A DNA stretch of 64,000 nt from Rhodobacterales bacterium (GCA_014763715.1 JACXUV010000015.1:1-64000); one strand, 5' to 3'; counted from the first letter of the stretch, positions 28,737-37,219 are shown. Notes: a model not told the origin generated them from the sequence alone. Numbers and translations: made by a program.

Positions 28737-29774
28737 TCAGCCTTCCCGCAAAATCTTCAAAACACGCTCAACATTGGCAATCGGCGTTTCCGGCCGGATG
28801 CCATGTCCCAGATTGAAGATATGGGGACGGTCTGAATAGGCTGCCATCAATTCCCGCACGCGCGCATCCATTCGCTCTCCGCCCTCAATCAGTAGCAGCG
28901 GATCAAGATGTCCCTGAACCGGCATGTCAGGTGGCAGAACGGAATTCACATAGGCAGGCACAGCCGCAGTATCGAGCCCGACAGCGGTAACACCTGTCTC
29001 TCTGGCGTACGCATCCAGCATCACACCTGCACCACGCGGGAAACCGATGACCGGCACCGTGATGCCTTTTTCACGCAGGCGGCTGACCAGCTTCCTGGTC
29101 GGTGTGATGATGACTTCCTGGAAAATATTATCTGGCAGACCTTCAGCCCAGCTATCGAACAGCATCAGCGCATCCGCACCTGCCTCGACCTGACGGGCGA
29201 GATATTCCGCGGTTGCCTCTGCAACCTTGTCCATCACAACAGCCAGATCCTCCGGCCGGCCATGGGCCCAGCGCCAGGCATCGGACTTGTCCGTCTTGCC
29301 CCGTCCCTCGATGGCATACAGGCTGACCGTCCAGGGCGAACCGGCAAAACCGATCAACGTGGTTTCCTTCGGCAGGCTCTCTTTCACCCGTGAGACGGTT
29401 TCATAGACAGGCGAAAGCCGATCAGCCGCCTTGATAACGGGCACACGGTCCAGGTCCTGCGGCGCAGAGATCTGCTCCACCAGAGGGCCAACGCCTTTTT
29501 CAAAGGATACATCCAGCCCCATCGCATCCAAAATCAGCAGGATGTCGGCAAACAGGATCGCCCCATCCATGCCATAGCGGCGTACAGGCTGCAGCGTTGC
29601 CTCGGCTGCCATGGAGGGCGTGTAGCAGAAATCGAGAAAGTTCTTCGCCCGGGCCCGAAGCTCAAGATATTCGGGCAGATGCCTGCCAGCTTGGCGCATC
29701 ATCCATACCGGTGGTCTTTCGAATCGTTCTCCGCAGAGAACCTGAAGCAGTTTTTTCGATCCGTCGGTGCCCAT
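28737..29774 (-). CDS. hemE: Uroporphyrinogen decarboxylase
   Basis: 345 aa. RPPVWMMRQAGRHLPEYLELRA (substrate arginines), the catalytic Asp in AILFADILLI, GFAGSPWTVSLYAIEG and FNLGHGIRPETPIANV. It removes four acetate carboxyls to give coproporphyrinogen. Its promoter must lie inside the proposed origin; in Caulobacter hemE transcription enters the origin. GGGAAAAAG lies just before the ATG. Confidence 0.97.
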   Translation of the reverse strand: MGTDGSKKLLQVLCGERFERPPVWMMRQAGRHLPEYLELRARAKNFLDFCYTPSMAAEATLQPVRRYGMDGAILFADILLILDAMGLDVSFEKGVGPLVEQISAPQDLDRVPVIKAADRLSPVYETVSRVKESLPKETTLIGFAGSPWTVSLYAIEGRGKTDKSDAWRWAHGRPEDLAVVMDKVAEATAEYLARQVEAGADALMLFDSWAEGLPDNIFQEVIITPTRKLVSRLREKGITVPVIGFPRGAGVMLDAYARETGVTAVGLDTAAVPAYVNSVLPPDMPVQGHLDPLLLIEGGERMDARVRELMAAYSDRPHIFNLGHGIRPETPIANVERVLKILREG

Positions 29775-29908
29775 GGCTTTTTCCCAAATCCTTAAAACAA
29801 GCCCGTCAGGGCGCTTATGACTATTAAGCGGTGAGTCCGTGGGAAAAAGGGTGATGTGCGGATTTGTCCAGAGAATTCCACACAGGACTCACAGGCTCTG
29901 GAACAGGG

Positions 29909-29923
29909 TTAATGCTTCCTTAA
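29909..29923. promoter_or_regulatory. CtrA binding site, perfect TTAA-N7-TTAA
   Basis: TTAA at 29909-29912 and at 29920-29923 with exactly 7 nt between. This is the CtrA consensus; in Caulobacter CtrA bound at such sites blocks replication in swarmer cells. Confidence 0.85.
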
Positions 29924-29940
29924 GGCCCGGATTCCAAAGG

Positions 29941-29955
29941 TTAACCAAACGTAAA
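29941..29955. promoter_or_regulatory. CtrA binding site, near-perfect (TTAA-N7-TAAA)
   Basis: TTAACCAAACGTAAA has the right spacing and one mismatch in the second half. It starts 32 bp after the first box, about three helical turns, so CtrA dimers would face the same side. Confidence 0.65.
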
Positions 29956-30053
29956 TCACCCAAGTGGAGTCACAGGATGGAACGGAAGGTGATTCCGCGG
30001 AGTCGGATTCCCCGGCCTGTGGGATTTTTGTGATTCATTTTGGACAAAGTGCG

Positions 30054-30062
30054 TCATCCACA
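30054..30062 (+). promoter_or_regulatory. DnaA box-like 9-mer
   Basis: TCATCCACA differs from TTATCCACA by one base, and also by one base from the TGATCCACA form used as a G-box in Caulobacter. It is the only strong candidate in the gap; TTGTCCA-type weak sites add to it. Confidence 0.6.
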
Positions 30063-30115
30063 GGCGAGTCACAGGTCTTGTGAAATCCCCAAACCTCGGC
30101 AAGACAGGGGAGATC

Positions 30116-30958
30116 ATGACCCGCCCCCAACGCCCAAGCATTTACTTCAATGTCCATCTCGTCTCGGACTCTACCGGCGAGACGCTGAACGCGATCCAGC
30201 GGGCGGCCTGTGCCCAGTTCGAGAACGTGCAGGCACTGGAACACAATTATTACCTGGTTCGTTCCGAACGCCAGCTCGAACGCGTGATGCGTGAGATTGA
30301 AGCTGCCCCGGGTGTCGTCTGGTACACAATTTCGGATGAAGGCCTGCGTGGACGGTTGGAATCCTTCTGCCGCGAAAAGGGCGTGCCGACCCTGCCAGTG
30401 CTGGATGCCTCGATCGCCATGCTCAGCCGGCACCTTGGCATTTCGGCCAATCAGAAGGTTGCTGGTCAGCACGCGCTGGACGAAGACTATTTCGAGCGCA
30501 TGGAGGCGATCAATTTCACGCTCGCGCATGATGATGGCCAGAATGTCGAAAGCCTGACTGGAGCAGATGTTATCCTTCTGGGGGTTAGCCGCACTTCCAA
30601 GACACCAACTTGTGTCTATCTGGCCAACCGTAAGGTTCGCGCCGGGAATATTCCGCTGGTGCCCGGCGTGCCTCTGCCTGCACATATTGAGAGGATGGGC
30701 GACAAAGGCCCGATGATTGTCGGCCTCAAGATCAGCGCGGAACGCCTGGTGCAGATCCGCCGCGCGCGGCTCATCTCCCTGAATGAAGACGAGCACACAA
30801 TCTATGCCGATGAGGATGCTGTGCGTGATGAGGTGACCCAGGCGAACCGCCTGTTCCAGCGCAACAAATGGCGCACCATCGACGTCTCGCGCCGCTCGGT
30901 GGAAGAAACGGCAGCCGCCATTCTGAACCTGTTGAATGAACGCCGGGGGCAATTGTGA
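30116..30958 (+). CDS. ppsR: PEP synthase/PPDK regulatory kinase-phosphorylase (DUF299)
   Basis: 280 aa from the ATG at 30116 with AGGGGAG upstream. N-terminal YFNVHLVSDSTGETL is the DUF299 opening. The nucleotide loop GVSRTSKTPTCVYLANRKVR lies near residues 154-172. The enzyme phosphorylates and dephosphorylates a Thr of pyruvate phosphate dikinase or PEP synthase with ADP/Pi. It is the first gene right of the origin, like Caulobacter RP001, and overlaps maf. Confidence 0.94.
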   Translation: MTRPQRPSIYFNVHLVSDSTGETLNAIQRAACAQFENVQALEHNYYLVRSERQLERVMREIEAAPGVVWYTISDEGLRGRLESFCREKGVPTLPVLDASIAMLSRHLGISANQKVAGQHALDEDYFERMEAINFTLAHDDGQNVESLTGADVILLGVSRTSKTPTCVYLANRKVRAGNIPLVPGVPLPAHIERMGDKGPMIVGLKISAERLVQIRRARLISLNEDEHTIYADEDAVRDEVTQANRLFQRNKWRTIDVSRRSVEETAAAILNLLNERRGQL

Positions 30959-31551
30959 GCCTCGATGTCATCCTTGCTTCCGGCAGCGAAAGCCGCCGCC
31001 GACTGCTGACCGCTGCTGGTGTGGAAGCTTCCGCCGTTCGTCCGAATGTCGATGAAGATGCAATGAAAGCAGGCCTGCGTGTTGAAAACCTGCCAGTGCG
31101 CGATCAGGCCATGCGTCTTGCAGAACTGAAAGCGATCAAGGTTTCGCAGCGCCAGCCAGGCTTTGTCATCGGCGGGGACCAGATGCTGGCACTTGGCGAA
31201 GAGGCATTCGACAAACCGAAAGACCTTGCCGGGGCACGAGAGCACCTGCGCAAACTGTCCGGCAAGACGCACACGCTGGAAACGGCGATTGTGGTCTGTG
31301 AAAATGGCCAGCCGGTCTGGCGTCATCTTGCGCGGCCGCGTTTGACCATGCGTCCGCTCAGCGAAGACTTTATCGAGCAGTATGTCGGACAAGTTGGCGA
31401 GCCGCTTCTTTCGACGGTCGGCGCCTATCAGCTGGAAGGTCTTGGCGCGCAGCTCTTCAACAAGATCGAGGGGGATTATTTCTCGATCCTCGGCCTGCCC
31501 TTGCTGCCGTTGCTTGATTATCTCCGTATACGGGGCGTGCTTGCGACATGA
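30955..31551 (+). CDS. maf: Maf family nucleotide pyrophosphatase
   Basis: 198 aa from a GTG that overlaps the ppsR stop. LDVILASGSESRRRLLTAAGV is the Maf signature, with VIGGDQMLALGEEAFDKP and the late YVGQVGEPLLSTVGAYQLEGLG. Maf proteins hydrolyse non-canonical or UTP/dTTP nucleotides and have been linked to division arrest. It overlaps aroE by 4 nt. Confidence 0.92.
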   Translation: MSLDVILASGSESRRRLLTAAGVEASAVRPNVDEDAMKAGLRVENLPVRDQAMRLAELKAIKVSQRQPGFVIGGDQMLALGEEAFDKPKDLAGAREHLRKLSGKTHTLETAIVVCENGQPVWRHLARPRLTMRPLSEDFIEQYVGQVGEPLLSTVGAYQLEGLGAQLFNKIEGDYFSILGLPLLPLLDYLRIRGVLAT

Positions 31552-32363
31552 CTTGGCTGTTAGGTGTCATCGGCGATCCGGTTTCACATTCCCTCTCACC
31601 GGTGATCCACAATATGTGGATCCGCGAACATGGCCTCGATGCAAGTTATGAAGCGCTTCGTGTAGAACGAGGCGATCTCGGCAGCGCGCTAGAAACACTG
31701 GTCCAGCGTAATGCGCTCGGCTTCAACATCACATTGCCGCATAAAGAAGACGCGCTCGCCCTGGCAGATGAAGCAAGCGACATTGCCCGCCGGATCGGTG
31801 CAGCGAATACGCTGATCCGCCGAGAGCAGGGCGGCTGGCGCGCGGAGAACACGGATGCGCCCGGATTTGTGCGCAGCCTGCTGGATGCAAATATCGATGT
31901 GGCCGGGCGCCGGGTTACACTGCTGGGTGCTGGCGGATCGGCCCGGGCCGTTGCCATCAGCCTGATGGACCTGCGGGCCGACATCACCATCGCCAATCGT
32001 ACGCGGGAACGTGCCGAAGCCCTGGTTTCGGAAACGGGTATCCAGGCAAACATCTGTTCGCTGGAGCAGGGGATAGAGGAAGCCGCCACAGCAGACCTCG
32101 TGGTCAACACGCTCAGTCTTGGCCACTCCGGTGCCAGCCTTGAATTGCCGCAGGCAGCGGGCCAGTTCTTCTATGACATCTCTTATGGCAAGGCCGCCGC
32201 CGCGATCCGCGCCGAGGCCCTTGCCAGGAACTGGCAGCATATGGATGGGCTTTCCATGCTTGTGTCACAGGCCGCCTATAGTTTCGAACACTGGTTCGGC
32301 ATATTGCCGGAAATGAAAGACGTCCTTGCCCACTGCCGGAAGCTTGTGGGGGCGACGACGTGA
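31548..32363 (+). CDS. aroE: Shikimate dehydrogenase
   Basis: 271 aa. [19 protein letters not shown] (shikimate site), catalytic Lys in [21 protein letters not shown], the NADP loop [11 protein letters not shown] with NRTRERAE, and [20 protein letters not shown]. It reduces 3-dehydroshikimate. The operon ppsR-maf-aroE-coaE-dnaQ runs with four successive start/stop overlaps. Confidence 0.96.
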   Translation: MTWLLGVIGDPVSHSLSPVIHNMWIREHGLDASYEALRVERGDLGSALETLVQRNALGFNITLPHKEDALALADEASDIARRIGAANTLIRREQGGWRAENTDAPGFVRSLLDANIDVAGRRVTLLGAGGSARAVAISLMDLRADITIANRTRERAEALVSETGIQANICSLEQGIEEAATADLVVNTLSLGHSGASLELPQAAGQFFYDISYGKAAAAIRAEALARNWQHMDGLSMLVSQAAYSFEHWFGILPEMKDVLAHCRKLVGATT

Positions 32364-32968
32364 TCATCCTTGGCCTGACTGGTTCCATCGGCATGGGCAA
32401 ATCCGCCACGACGACCCTGTTCCGGGATGAGGGCGTGCCCGTCTACGATGCGGATGCCGCTGTACATCAGCTCTATCAGAAAGACGGCGCAGCCGTTGAG
32501 CCGATCGAAGCGGCCTTTCCTGGTGTGAAAGTGAATGGCGCAATTGACCGGACGCTTCTTCGGGAGCGTGTGCTGAACGATGCGGCAGCGATGAAACAGC
32601 TGGAAAGCATTGTGCATCCTCTGGCCGGCGCCGCGCAGCAGGAGTTCCGCGAAGCTGCGCGCAAGTCAGGCGCCGCCTTTGCCGTTCTGGATATTCCACT
32701 GCTCTATGAAACAGGCGGCTCTGGCTATTGCGACTATGTGCTGGTCGTTACCGCGCCGCCGGAGGTGCAGCGCGCCCGGGTTCTGTCGCGTCCGGGCATG
32801 ACTGAGGAAACCTTCCAGGCCATTCTTGCCCGCCAGGTGCCGGATGCGGAAAAGCGTGCAAAAGCCGACTTTATCTTGTCGACAGCGCATGGGTTCGAGT
32901 TTGCACACGACCAGGTTCGCGCCATAGTGGCCCTGATGAATCGCAAGGCCATAGGGGATAATGCATGA
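32360..32968 (+). CDS. coaE: Dephospho-CoA kinase
   Basis: 202 aa from a GTG that overlaps the aroE stop. P-loop [14 protein letters not shown], then [27 protein letters not shown] and the lid [14 protein letters not shown]. Last step of coenzyme A synthesis. It overlaps dnaQ by 4 nt. Confidence 0.95.
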   Translation: MIILGLTGSIGMGKSATTTLFRDEGVPVYDADAAVHQLYQKDGAAVEPIEAAFPGVKVNGAIDRTLLRERVLNDAAAMKQLESIVHPLAGAAQQEFREAARKSGAAFAVLDIPLLYETGGSGYCDYVLVVTAPPEVQRARVLSRPGMTEETFQAILARQVPDAEKRAKADFILSTAHGFEFAHDQVRAIVALMNRKAIGDNA

Positions 32969-33666
32969 GCCAGATTCGTGAGATTGCCTTCGATACCGAG
33001 ACGACCGGCCTCAATCCGAATGAGGGTGACCGGATCATCGAGCTGGGCGCGGTTGAGATGATCAACCACATTCCCAGTGGCCGCACTTTCCGGACGCTGA
33101 TCAACCCCGGCCGCGGAGTCTCCGCCGATACGGTCCGAATTACCGGCATCACGGATGATGACCTGAAAGATGCCCCGCCTTTCGAGTCTCCGGATGTGGT
33201 CGATGCGTTCCTTGAATTTATCGGCGATGCCACGTTGATTGCCCACAATGCGGGCTTTGACCGCTCGTTCCTGAACATGGAGCTTGGCCGCTGCGGGCGG
33301 GCCCCGATCCCGGATGACCGCTGGGTCGATACGGCGGCCATGGCGCGCCGCAAATTCCCGGGAGCCCCGGCCAGCCTCGACGCGCTGTGCAAACGTTTCG
33401 ACATCTCGCTCGAAAGCCGGACATTCCACGGCGCTCTGCTCGATAGCCAGCTGCTCGCAGCTGTTTATCTTGAGCTGATGGGCGGCCGGGCGCGCGCCTT
33501 CACATTCGAGACAGTCGTGCAAACGGAAATTGTTGGCGAAATCCAGCCTGCTCGCCAACGCCAGAAACCGCTCTCTTCCCGTCTGAGCGAAGACGAAAAA
33601 GCCGCCCACGAGGCTTTCGTGGGCGGCCTTGGCGATGAGGCTGTCTGGAAGCGTTACGCTTCCTGA
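32965..33666 (+). CDS. dnaQ: DNA polymerase III epsilon proofreading exonuclease
   Basis: 233 aa DEDDh exonuclease: Exo [12 protein letters not shown], Exo [18 protein letters not shown], Exo [22 protein letters not shown]-terminal arm ([20 protein letters not shown]) would contact the polymerase or clamp. The DNA for AAHEAFVGG is also the intrinsic terminator hairpin of secB on the other strand. The stop overlaps secB by 13 nt. Confidence 0.95.
   Translation: MSQIREIAFDTETTGLNPNEGDRIIELGAVEMINHIPSGRTFRTLINPGRGVSADTVRITGITDDDLKDAPPFESPDVVDAFLEFIGDATLIAHNAGFDRSFLNMELGRCGRAPIPDDRWVDTAAMARRKFPGAPASLDALCKRFDISLESRTFHGALLDSQLLAAVYLELMGGRARAFTFETVVQTEIVGEIQPARQRQKPLSSRLSEDEKAAHEAFVGGLGDEAVWKRYAS
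33596..33626 (-). terminator. secB terminator embedded in the dnaQ coding sequence
   Basis: A perfect 11-bp stem (33601-33611 with 33616-33626, loop GGCT) is followed on the minus strand by TTTTT. It lies 28 nt past the secB stop and inside dnaQ codons. Confidence 0.85.
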
Positions 33667-34166
33667 GTTGGCGCTGCCTGGCCAGCGGCGGCGGCAGCTT
33701 CCTGTGCGCGGCGGTACTGCTGCTGATACAGCTGCACGAAATCCACCGGATCGATCAGCAGCGGCGGGAAGCCGCCTTCACGCGTGATTTCCGCAACGAT
33801 GCGGCGCGCGAATGGGAACAGAAGGCGCGGACACTCGATGAGCAGCAGCGGCTCAAGCTGAGCCTGGGCGACGTTCTGCAGCTGGAACAGGCCGGCATAA
33901 TCAAGCTCGGTGATGAACAGCACGGTGCCGTCGGCGACTGCCTTGGCAGAGAGTTTCAGCGACACTTCATAGAGGCCATTGCCATCGGCGTGCGGTGTTG
34001 CACCGACATCGATCCCCAGATCGATATTTGGCTGTGACTGCACAGGGGCGTGCCCCGGATTCTCGAAGGACAGGTCCTTCACATATTGGCCCAGAACGCG
34101 CAGGCCCGGTACGGGCGCGCCGGGCTGGCCAGCATTTGGTGCTTGCGGAGCACTTGTATCGGTCAT
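33654..34166 (-). CDS. secB: Export chaperone SecB
   Basis: 170 aa. VLGQYVKDLSFENPGHAP, the Asp/Glu-rich PNIDLGIDVGA, YEVSLKLSAKAV, AGLFQLQNVAQAQLEPLLLIECPRLLFPFARRIVAEITREGGFPPLLIDPVDF. It forms a homotetramer that holds preproteins for SecA. The C-terminal tail is Ala/Gln-rich and longer than in E. coli. Confidence 0.96.
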   Translation of the reverse strand: MTDTSAPQAPNAGQPGAPVPGLRVLGQYVKDLSFENPGHAPVQSQPNIDLGIDVGATPHADGNGLYEVSLKLSAKAVADGTVLFITELDYAGLFQLQNVAQAQLEPLLLIECPRLLFPFARRIVAEITREGGFPPLLIDPVDFVQLYQQQYRRAQEAAAAAGQAAPTQEA

Positions 34167-34296
34167 CTCTACCTCCCAACTCTACAGGGCGGGCGCTAAC
34201 ATGCGGCCCCTTAACGCGCAATGTATCACTGGCACTACAGGCCCGACGGCCCTATCTTGAGGGCTGAGTGAACACGAATGCAAGGACAAGCACCCC

Positions 34297-34905
34297 ATGG
34301 ACCCCGTGATGCAAGTCATGATCCTGGCAGCCGTTGCGCTGTTTGTCCTGTCGCGCCTGTATTTTGCGCTCGGCAAGGGCGACAATAACGGCCCGGTCAG
34401 CCGCCCGACCCCGGCCGGTGCAAAGGATGATGCGCCAGATCAGGCCAAGCCTGTGGACGATGCCTTCGCCCATGCCGACCGGCCGATTTTCACCGGACCG
34501 GCTGCAGGCGGACTGGAAGAAATCTACAATGCTGACCGGAGTTTCAGCACATCTGCTTTCATGAGAGGCGCCCGCGCAGCTTATGAAATCATTGTTTCGG
34601 CCTACGCAAAGGGGGAGCGCGAGAAGTTGCGCCCTATGCTGGACGACGATGTGTATGAGGCTTGGGACGCTGCGATTTCGGCTCGCGAGCCGGGCCAGCC
34701 AGCCTTCGAACTGCTGCGTATCCGCAAGGCGGAAATCGAAAGTGCTGAACTGGATGGCTCCATGGCGCGCGTCGCTGTGCGCTATGAAGCAGAGCTTGGC
34801 GATGGGGAAATGGTGCGCACGGCGAAGGAAATCTGGACCTTCATGCGCAATGTCCATGAGAGCGATCCGAACTGGATTCTCGATGATGTCGAGGTCGCAA
34901 ACTAA
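34297..34905 (+). CDS. timA: TimA/Tim44-like membrane protein
   Basis: 202 aa. One N-terminal membrane helix (VMILAAVALFVLSRLYF), a Pro/Asp-rich linker, then a Tim44-like domain: FMRGARAAYEIIVSAYAKGEREKLRPMLDDDVYEAWDAAI with VRYEAELGDGEMVRTAKEIWTFMRN. Bacterial TimA anchors at the inner membrane; Caulobacter TimA and TimB are related to mitochondrial import-motor parts. The pairing timA-mltA beside secB is common in alphaproteobacteria. Confidence 0.9.
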   Translation: MDPVMQVMILAAVALFVLSRLYFALGKGDNNGPVSRPTPAGAKDDAPDQAKPVDDAFAHADRPIFTGPAAGGLEEIYNADRSFSTSAFMRGARAAYEIIVSAYAKGEREKLRPMLDDDVYEAWDAAISAREPGQPAFELLRIRKAEIESAELDGSMARVAVRYEAELGDGEMVRTAKEIWTFMRNVHESDPNWILDDVEVAN

Positions 34906-34964
34906 GCCTGTAGTGCAGAAATTTGCGGGTGACACTTCCGCCGGAAGCACGCCATAAAGCGTGA

Positions 34965-36191
34965 ATGTGGTCGCGTCTTCGCTCGTTTGCTCTCCTGCTT
35001 CTGCTGGCGGCCTGCCAGACCCAGCCTGCACCGATCAAGGTCATCACACCTCAGGGGCCAGGACCCGCCCCGCCGGTTGTCGAGCCGCCGAGACTGCCTG
35101 CCTGGGAAACGCCGACGGCATTTTCAGAGCTGCCGAACTGGAACGCTGTTGGCCTTGAGGCAGCTGTCAGCGCGTTCAAGCGCTCATGCGAAAAGTTTTC
35201 TGGCCGTGATATGACTGCGGACTTGTCCTCCGTTGCGCCATGGGCCGGGCGTGTTGAGGATTGGGCAGAGCCTTGTGGGGCTTTGTCGGCTGCCACAAGT
35301 GATGACGACGCTCGCAGACTGATCGAGCAGACTTTTGTGCCGATCGAAGTCGTTCCTCCGGATGGCGCGAGCAAGTTCACCGGCTATTTCGAGCCGACCT
35401 ATGAAGCCCGGCGCACGCCGACCCCGCCCTTCACGGAGCCGGTTCCGGCCATGCCGGCGGACCTGATCCCCAATAATGGCAAGCCGCTGCAACGCTTGTC
35501 GAACGGAACGACGCGGCCTTATCCGGCGCGGGCGCAGATCACGACTTCGGGTGTTCAGGCGATTGCCTATGCGCATCCGGCGGATGTGTTCTTCCTGCAG
35601 ATCCAGGGTTCCGGGCGCCTGAAATTTCCGGATGGGACGGCCATGCGGGCAGTCTATGCGGCGCATAACGGGCACAAGTTCCATTCCACCGCCAACTGGC
35701 TGATCAGTACCGGACGTATTTCCCGCGGCGAGGCCAGCATGCAGGGCATCCGCGCCTGGATGGACCGGGCGGGGCCAGCAGAAACGCGCATGGCGATGAA
35801 CCAGAATCCGCGCTTCGTGTTCTTCCGTGCCGAAGCCGAAGGCGACGCTTCGCTTGGGCCTGCCGGGGCGCAGGGCGTTCCGCTGACACCGCTTGGCTCC
35901 ATGGCGGTTGATACGAGCCTTCATCCGCTGGGTGTGCCGATGTTTGTTGAGACCACAGCACCGGGACTTGGCGGGGAGTGGTCCGGGCTTCTGATCTCTC
36001 AGGATACTGGCGGAGCGATCAAGGGTCCGGTGCGGGGCGACATCTATTTCGGGACCGGGCCGGAGGCAGGCGACCGGGCGGGCACGATGAATGCGCCCGG
36101 CCGGCTTTGGGTCTTGCTGCCGCGGGCGGTGGCAGAGCGGATGCGGGCCGATGGGTATGCCGGTCTCGACATGGCCCCGGCGGCGCCTTAA
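34965..36191 (+). CDS. mltA: Membrane-bound lytic transglycosylase A
   Basis: 408 aa lipoprotein (lipobox L-A-A-C within the first 20 residues). MltA core: SKFTGYFEPTYEARRT, VFFLQIQGSGRLKFPDGT, and the 3D domain with SLHPLGVPMFVETT and the catalytic-Asp segment SQDTGGAIKGPVRGDIYFG. It cleaves peptidoglycan to anhydromuropeptides at the outer membrane. The smr gene follows 9 nt after the stop. Confidence 0.95.
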   Translation: MWSRLRSFALLLLLAACQTQPAPIKVITPQGPGPAPPVVEPPRLPAWETPTAFSELPNWNAVGLEAAVSAFKRSCEKFSGRDMTADLSSVAPWAGRVEDWAEPCGALSAATSDDDARRLIEQTFVPIEVVPPDGASKFTGYFEPTYEARRTPTPPFTEPVPAMPADLIPNNGKPLQRLSNGTTRPYPARAQITTSGVQAIAYAHPADVFFLQIQGSGRLKFPDGTAMRAVYAAHNGHKFHSTANWLISTGRISRGEASMQGIRAWMDRAGPAETRMAMNQNPRFVFFRAEAEGDASLGPAGAQGVPLTPLGSMAVDTSLHPLGVPMFVETTAPGLGGEWSGLLISQDTGGAIKGPVRGDIYFGTGPEAGDRAGTMNAPGRLWVLLPRAVAERMRADGYAGLDMAPAAP

Positions 36192-36200
36192 GGGGCGGGC

Positions 36201-36731
36201 ATGAGCCAGCGCCGTCTTACCCCTGACGAGGCCCGTGCCTGGGCGCGCGTTGCCCGGACCGTGAAGCCGATCGGTCCGAAGACGGAGGACATCGAAACCT
36301 TCATCGACGCGCTGGAGCATGGGGAGCCGGTGCTGCGCCATGGCAAGGCGAAAGCGCCCGCGCCTCCGGCAAAACCCGCACCTGCCGCGCCGAAAACGCC
36401 CGCTGTGCCGCAGAACCGGGCGAATGAGAAACGCGTGCGCCGGGGTAAGCTGGAACTGGCCGGGCGGTTCGACCTGCATGGACATACGCAGATTACGGCT
36501 GATGCGGCGCTGCCGGAATTCCTCAGCCGGAAACAGGCAGAAGGCGCGCGCTGTGTCCTGATCATTACAGGAAAGGGAAGGGGCGGAGAGGGCGTTCTGC
36601 GCCGCAATTTCCTGCGCTGGCTGGAAATGCCTGCGGCCCGCCTTCTCGTGTCAGGTTATTCTGAAGCACACGCCCGGCATGGCGGGTCCGGTGCCTGGTA
36701 TGTCTTCCTGAGGCAATCGCCAGAGCACTAG
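36201..36731 (+). CDS. Smr-domain protein
   Basis: 176 aa. Basic, Pro/Ala-rich N-terminal half, then the Smr domain: FDLHGHTQITADAALPEFL, CVLIITGKGRGGEGVLRRNF and GGSGAWYVFLR. Smr domains are nucleases or nucleic-acid binders; stand-alone bacterial forms have been linked to ribosome rescue and mismatch repair suppression. Co-transcribed with mltA. Confidence 0.92.
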   Translation: MSQRRLTPDEARAWARVARTVKPIGPKTEDIETFIDALEHGEPVLRHGKAKAPAPPAKPAPAAPKTPAVPQNRANEKRVRRGKLELAGRFDLHGHTQITADAALPEFLSRKQAEGARCVLIITGKGRGGEGVLRRNFLRWLEMPAARLLVSGYSEAHARHGGSGAWYVFLRQSPEH

Positions 36732-36808
36732 GCTGTTGCCGCCAGCACGTTTGCCCGGCGCGGCGGGGGCCGTCCGGTGCAGTTAGCTGAATTCGGATTG
36801 AGCCGTGC

Positions 36809-37177
36809 CTAGGGCGGACCACGCACGTTCTGAACCGGACTAATCCGGACTATGGCATGACTAAGCATGACTATGCCGGACTTCAGCGGATCATGACGGA
36901 CTATGCCGGACCACACGCGCACGGCGTCGAGAGCGTCGCTGCAGACAGCAGGACGTTCCCATCTCGGCACGCGCGGCGCTTCATAAGTGTAGAGATCAAA
37001 GGGCGGCGGCGGATCGGACATCCGGAGGAAGCGGATGTTCCCGAACCGGTCGACCGCCATAAGCGCATCGCGCCCCGTCTCCGTGTGCCACCGGGCGACA
37101 CGGAGCAGGTTCCAGACCAGCCATGGCCAGAAGAGCGGCCAGACAAAGTCAAAATAGATGCGCAGTTGCGGATGCAT
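36809..37177 (-). CDS. Hypothetical protein with one membrane segment
   Basis: 122 aa from the ATG at 37177. RIYFDFVWPLFWPWLVWNLLRVARW is an aromatic membrane or interface segment; AVDRFGNIRFLRMSD and YTYEAPRVPRWERPA follow. I know similar short proteins from marine alphaproteobacteria but no function. The C-terminal 35 residues come from a repeat tract (SGIVRHDPLK, SGIVMLSHAI, VRISPVQ), so the true end may have been altered. The reading frame also extends upstream to 37237, into the palindromic element, without a good start. Confidence 0.55.
   Translation of the reverse strand: MHPQLRIYFDFVWPLFWPWLVWNLLRVARWHTETGRDALMAVDRFGNIRFLRMSDPPPPFDLYTYEAPRVPRWERPAVCSDALDAVRVWSGIVRHDPLKSGIVMLSHAIVRISPVQNVRGPP
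36837..36911. repeat. Short direct-repeat tract
   Basis: GACTATGCCGGAC occurs exactly at 36869-36881 and 36899-36911 (30-bp period). Partial copies are at 36837-36850 (GGACTAATCCGGAC) and 36847-36856. The period is a multiple of 3 and falls in the C-terminus of the small minus-strand gene. Confidence 0.7.
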
Positions 37178-37219
37178 GACCCGGAGGATGAGGGCGCGGC
37201 CTGTGCGGTTGGATAGAGA

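Larger units (their letters stand above)
29833..30070. repeat. Cluster of nine GANTC (CcrM) methylation sites
   Basis: GANTC occurs at 29833, 29886, 29930, 29967, 29991, 30000, 30006, 30032 and 30066 (first bases). About one site is expected in 238 bp of this composition. Three of them belong to a repeated 10-mer GA[G/C]TCACAGG at 29886-29895, 29967-29976 and 30066-30075. Confidence 0.9.
29775..30115. other. oriC: Probable chromosomal replication origin (Caulobacter-type Cori)
   Basis: This is the gene-free 341-bp gap between divergent hemE and ppsR, the exact place of the Caulobacter origin. It holds a perfect CtrA box (29909-29923), a near-perfect one (29941-29955), a DnaA-like box TCATCCACA (30054-30062) and TTGTCCA-type weak boxes on both strands (29864-29872 plus; 30039-30047 minus). 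It also holds nine GANTC sites, three copies of a GA[G/C]TCACAGG repeat, and an AT-rich patch at 30022-30040 that could melt. ParABS lies 7-9 kb away. The assignment rests on context and motifs; no skew could be computed here. Confidence 0.85.

Noticed and set aside
29874-29882. AATTCCACA in the origin as a DnaA box
   Set aside because: It differs from TTATCCACA at two positions; kept only as part of the weak background.
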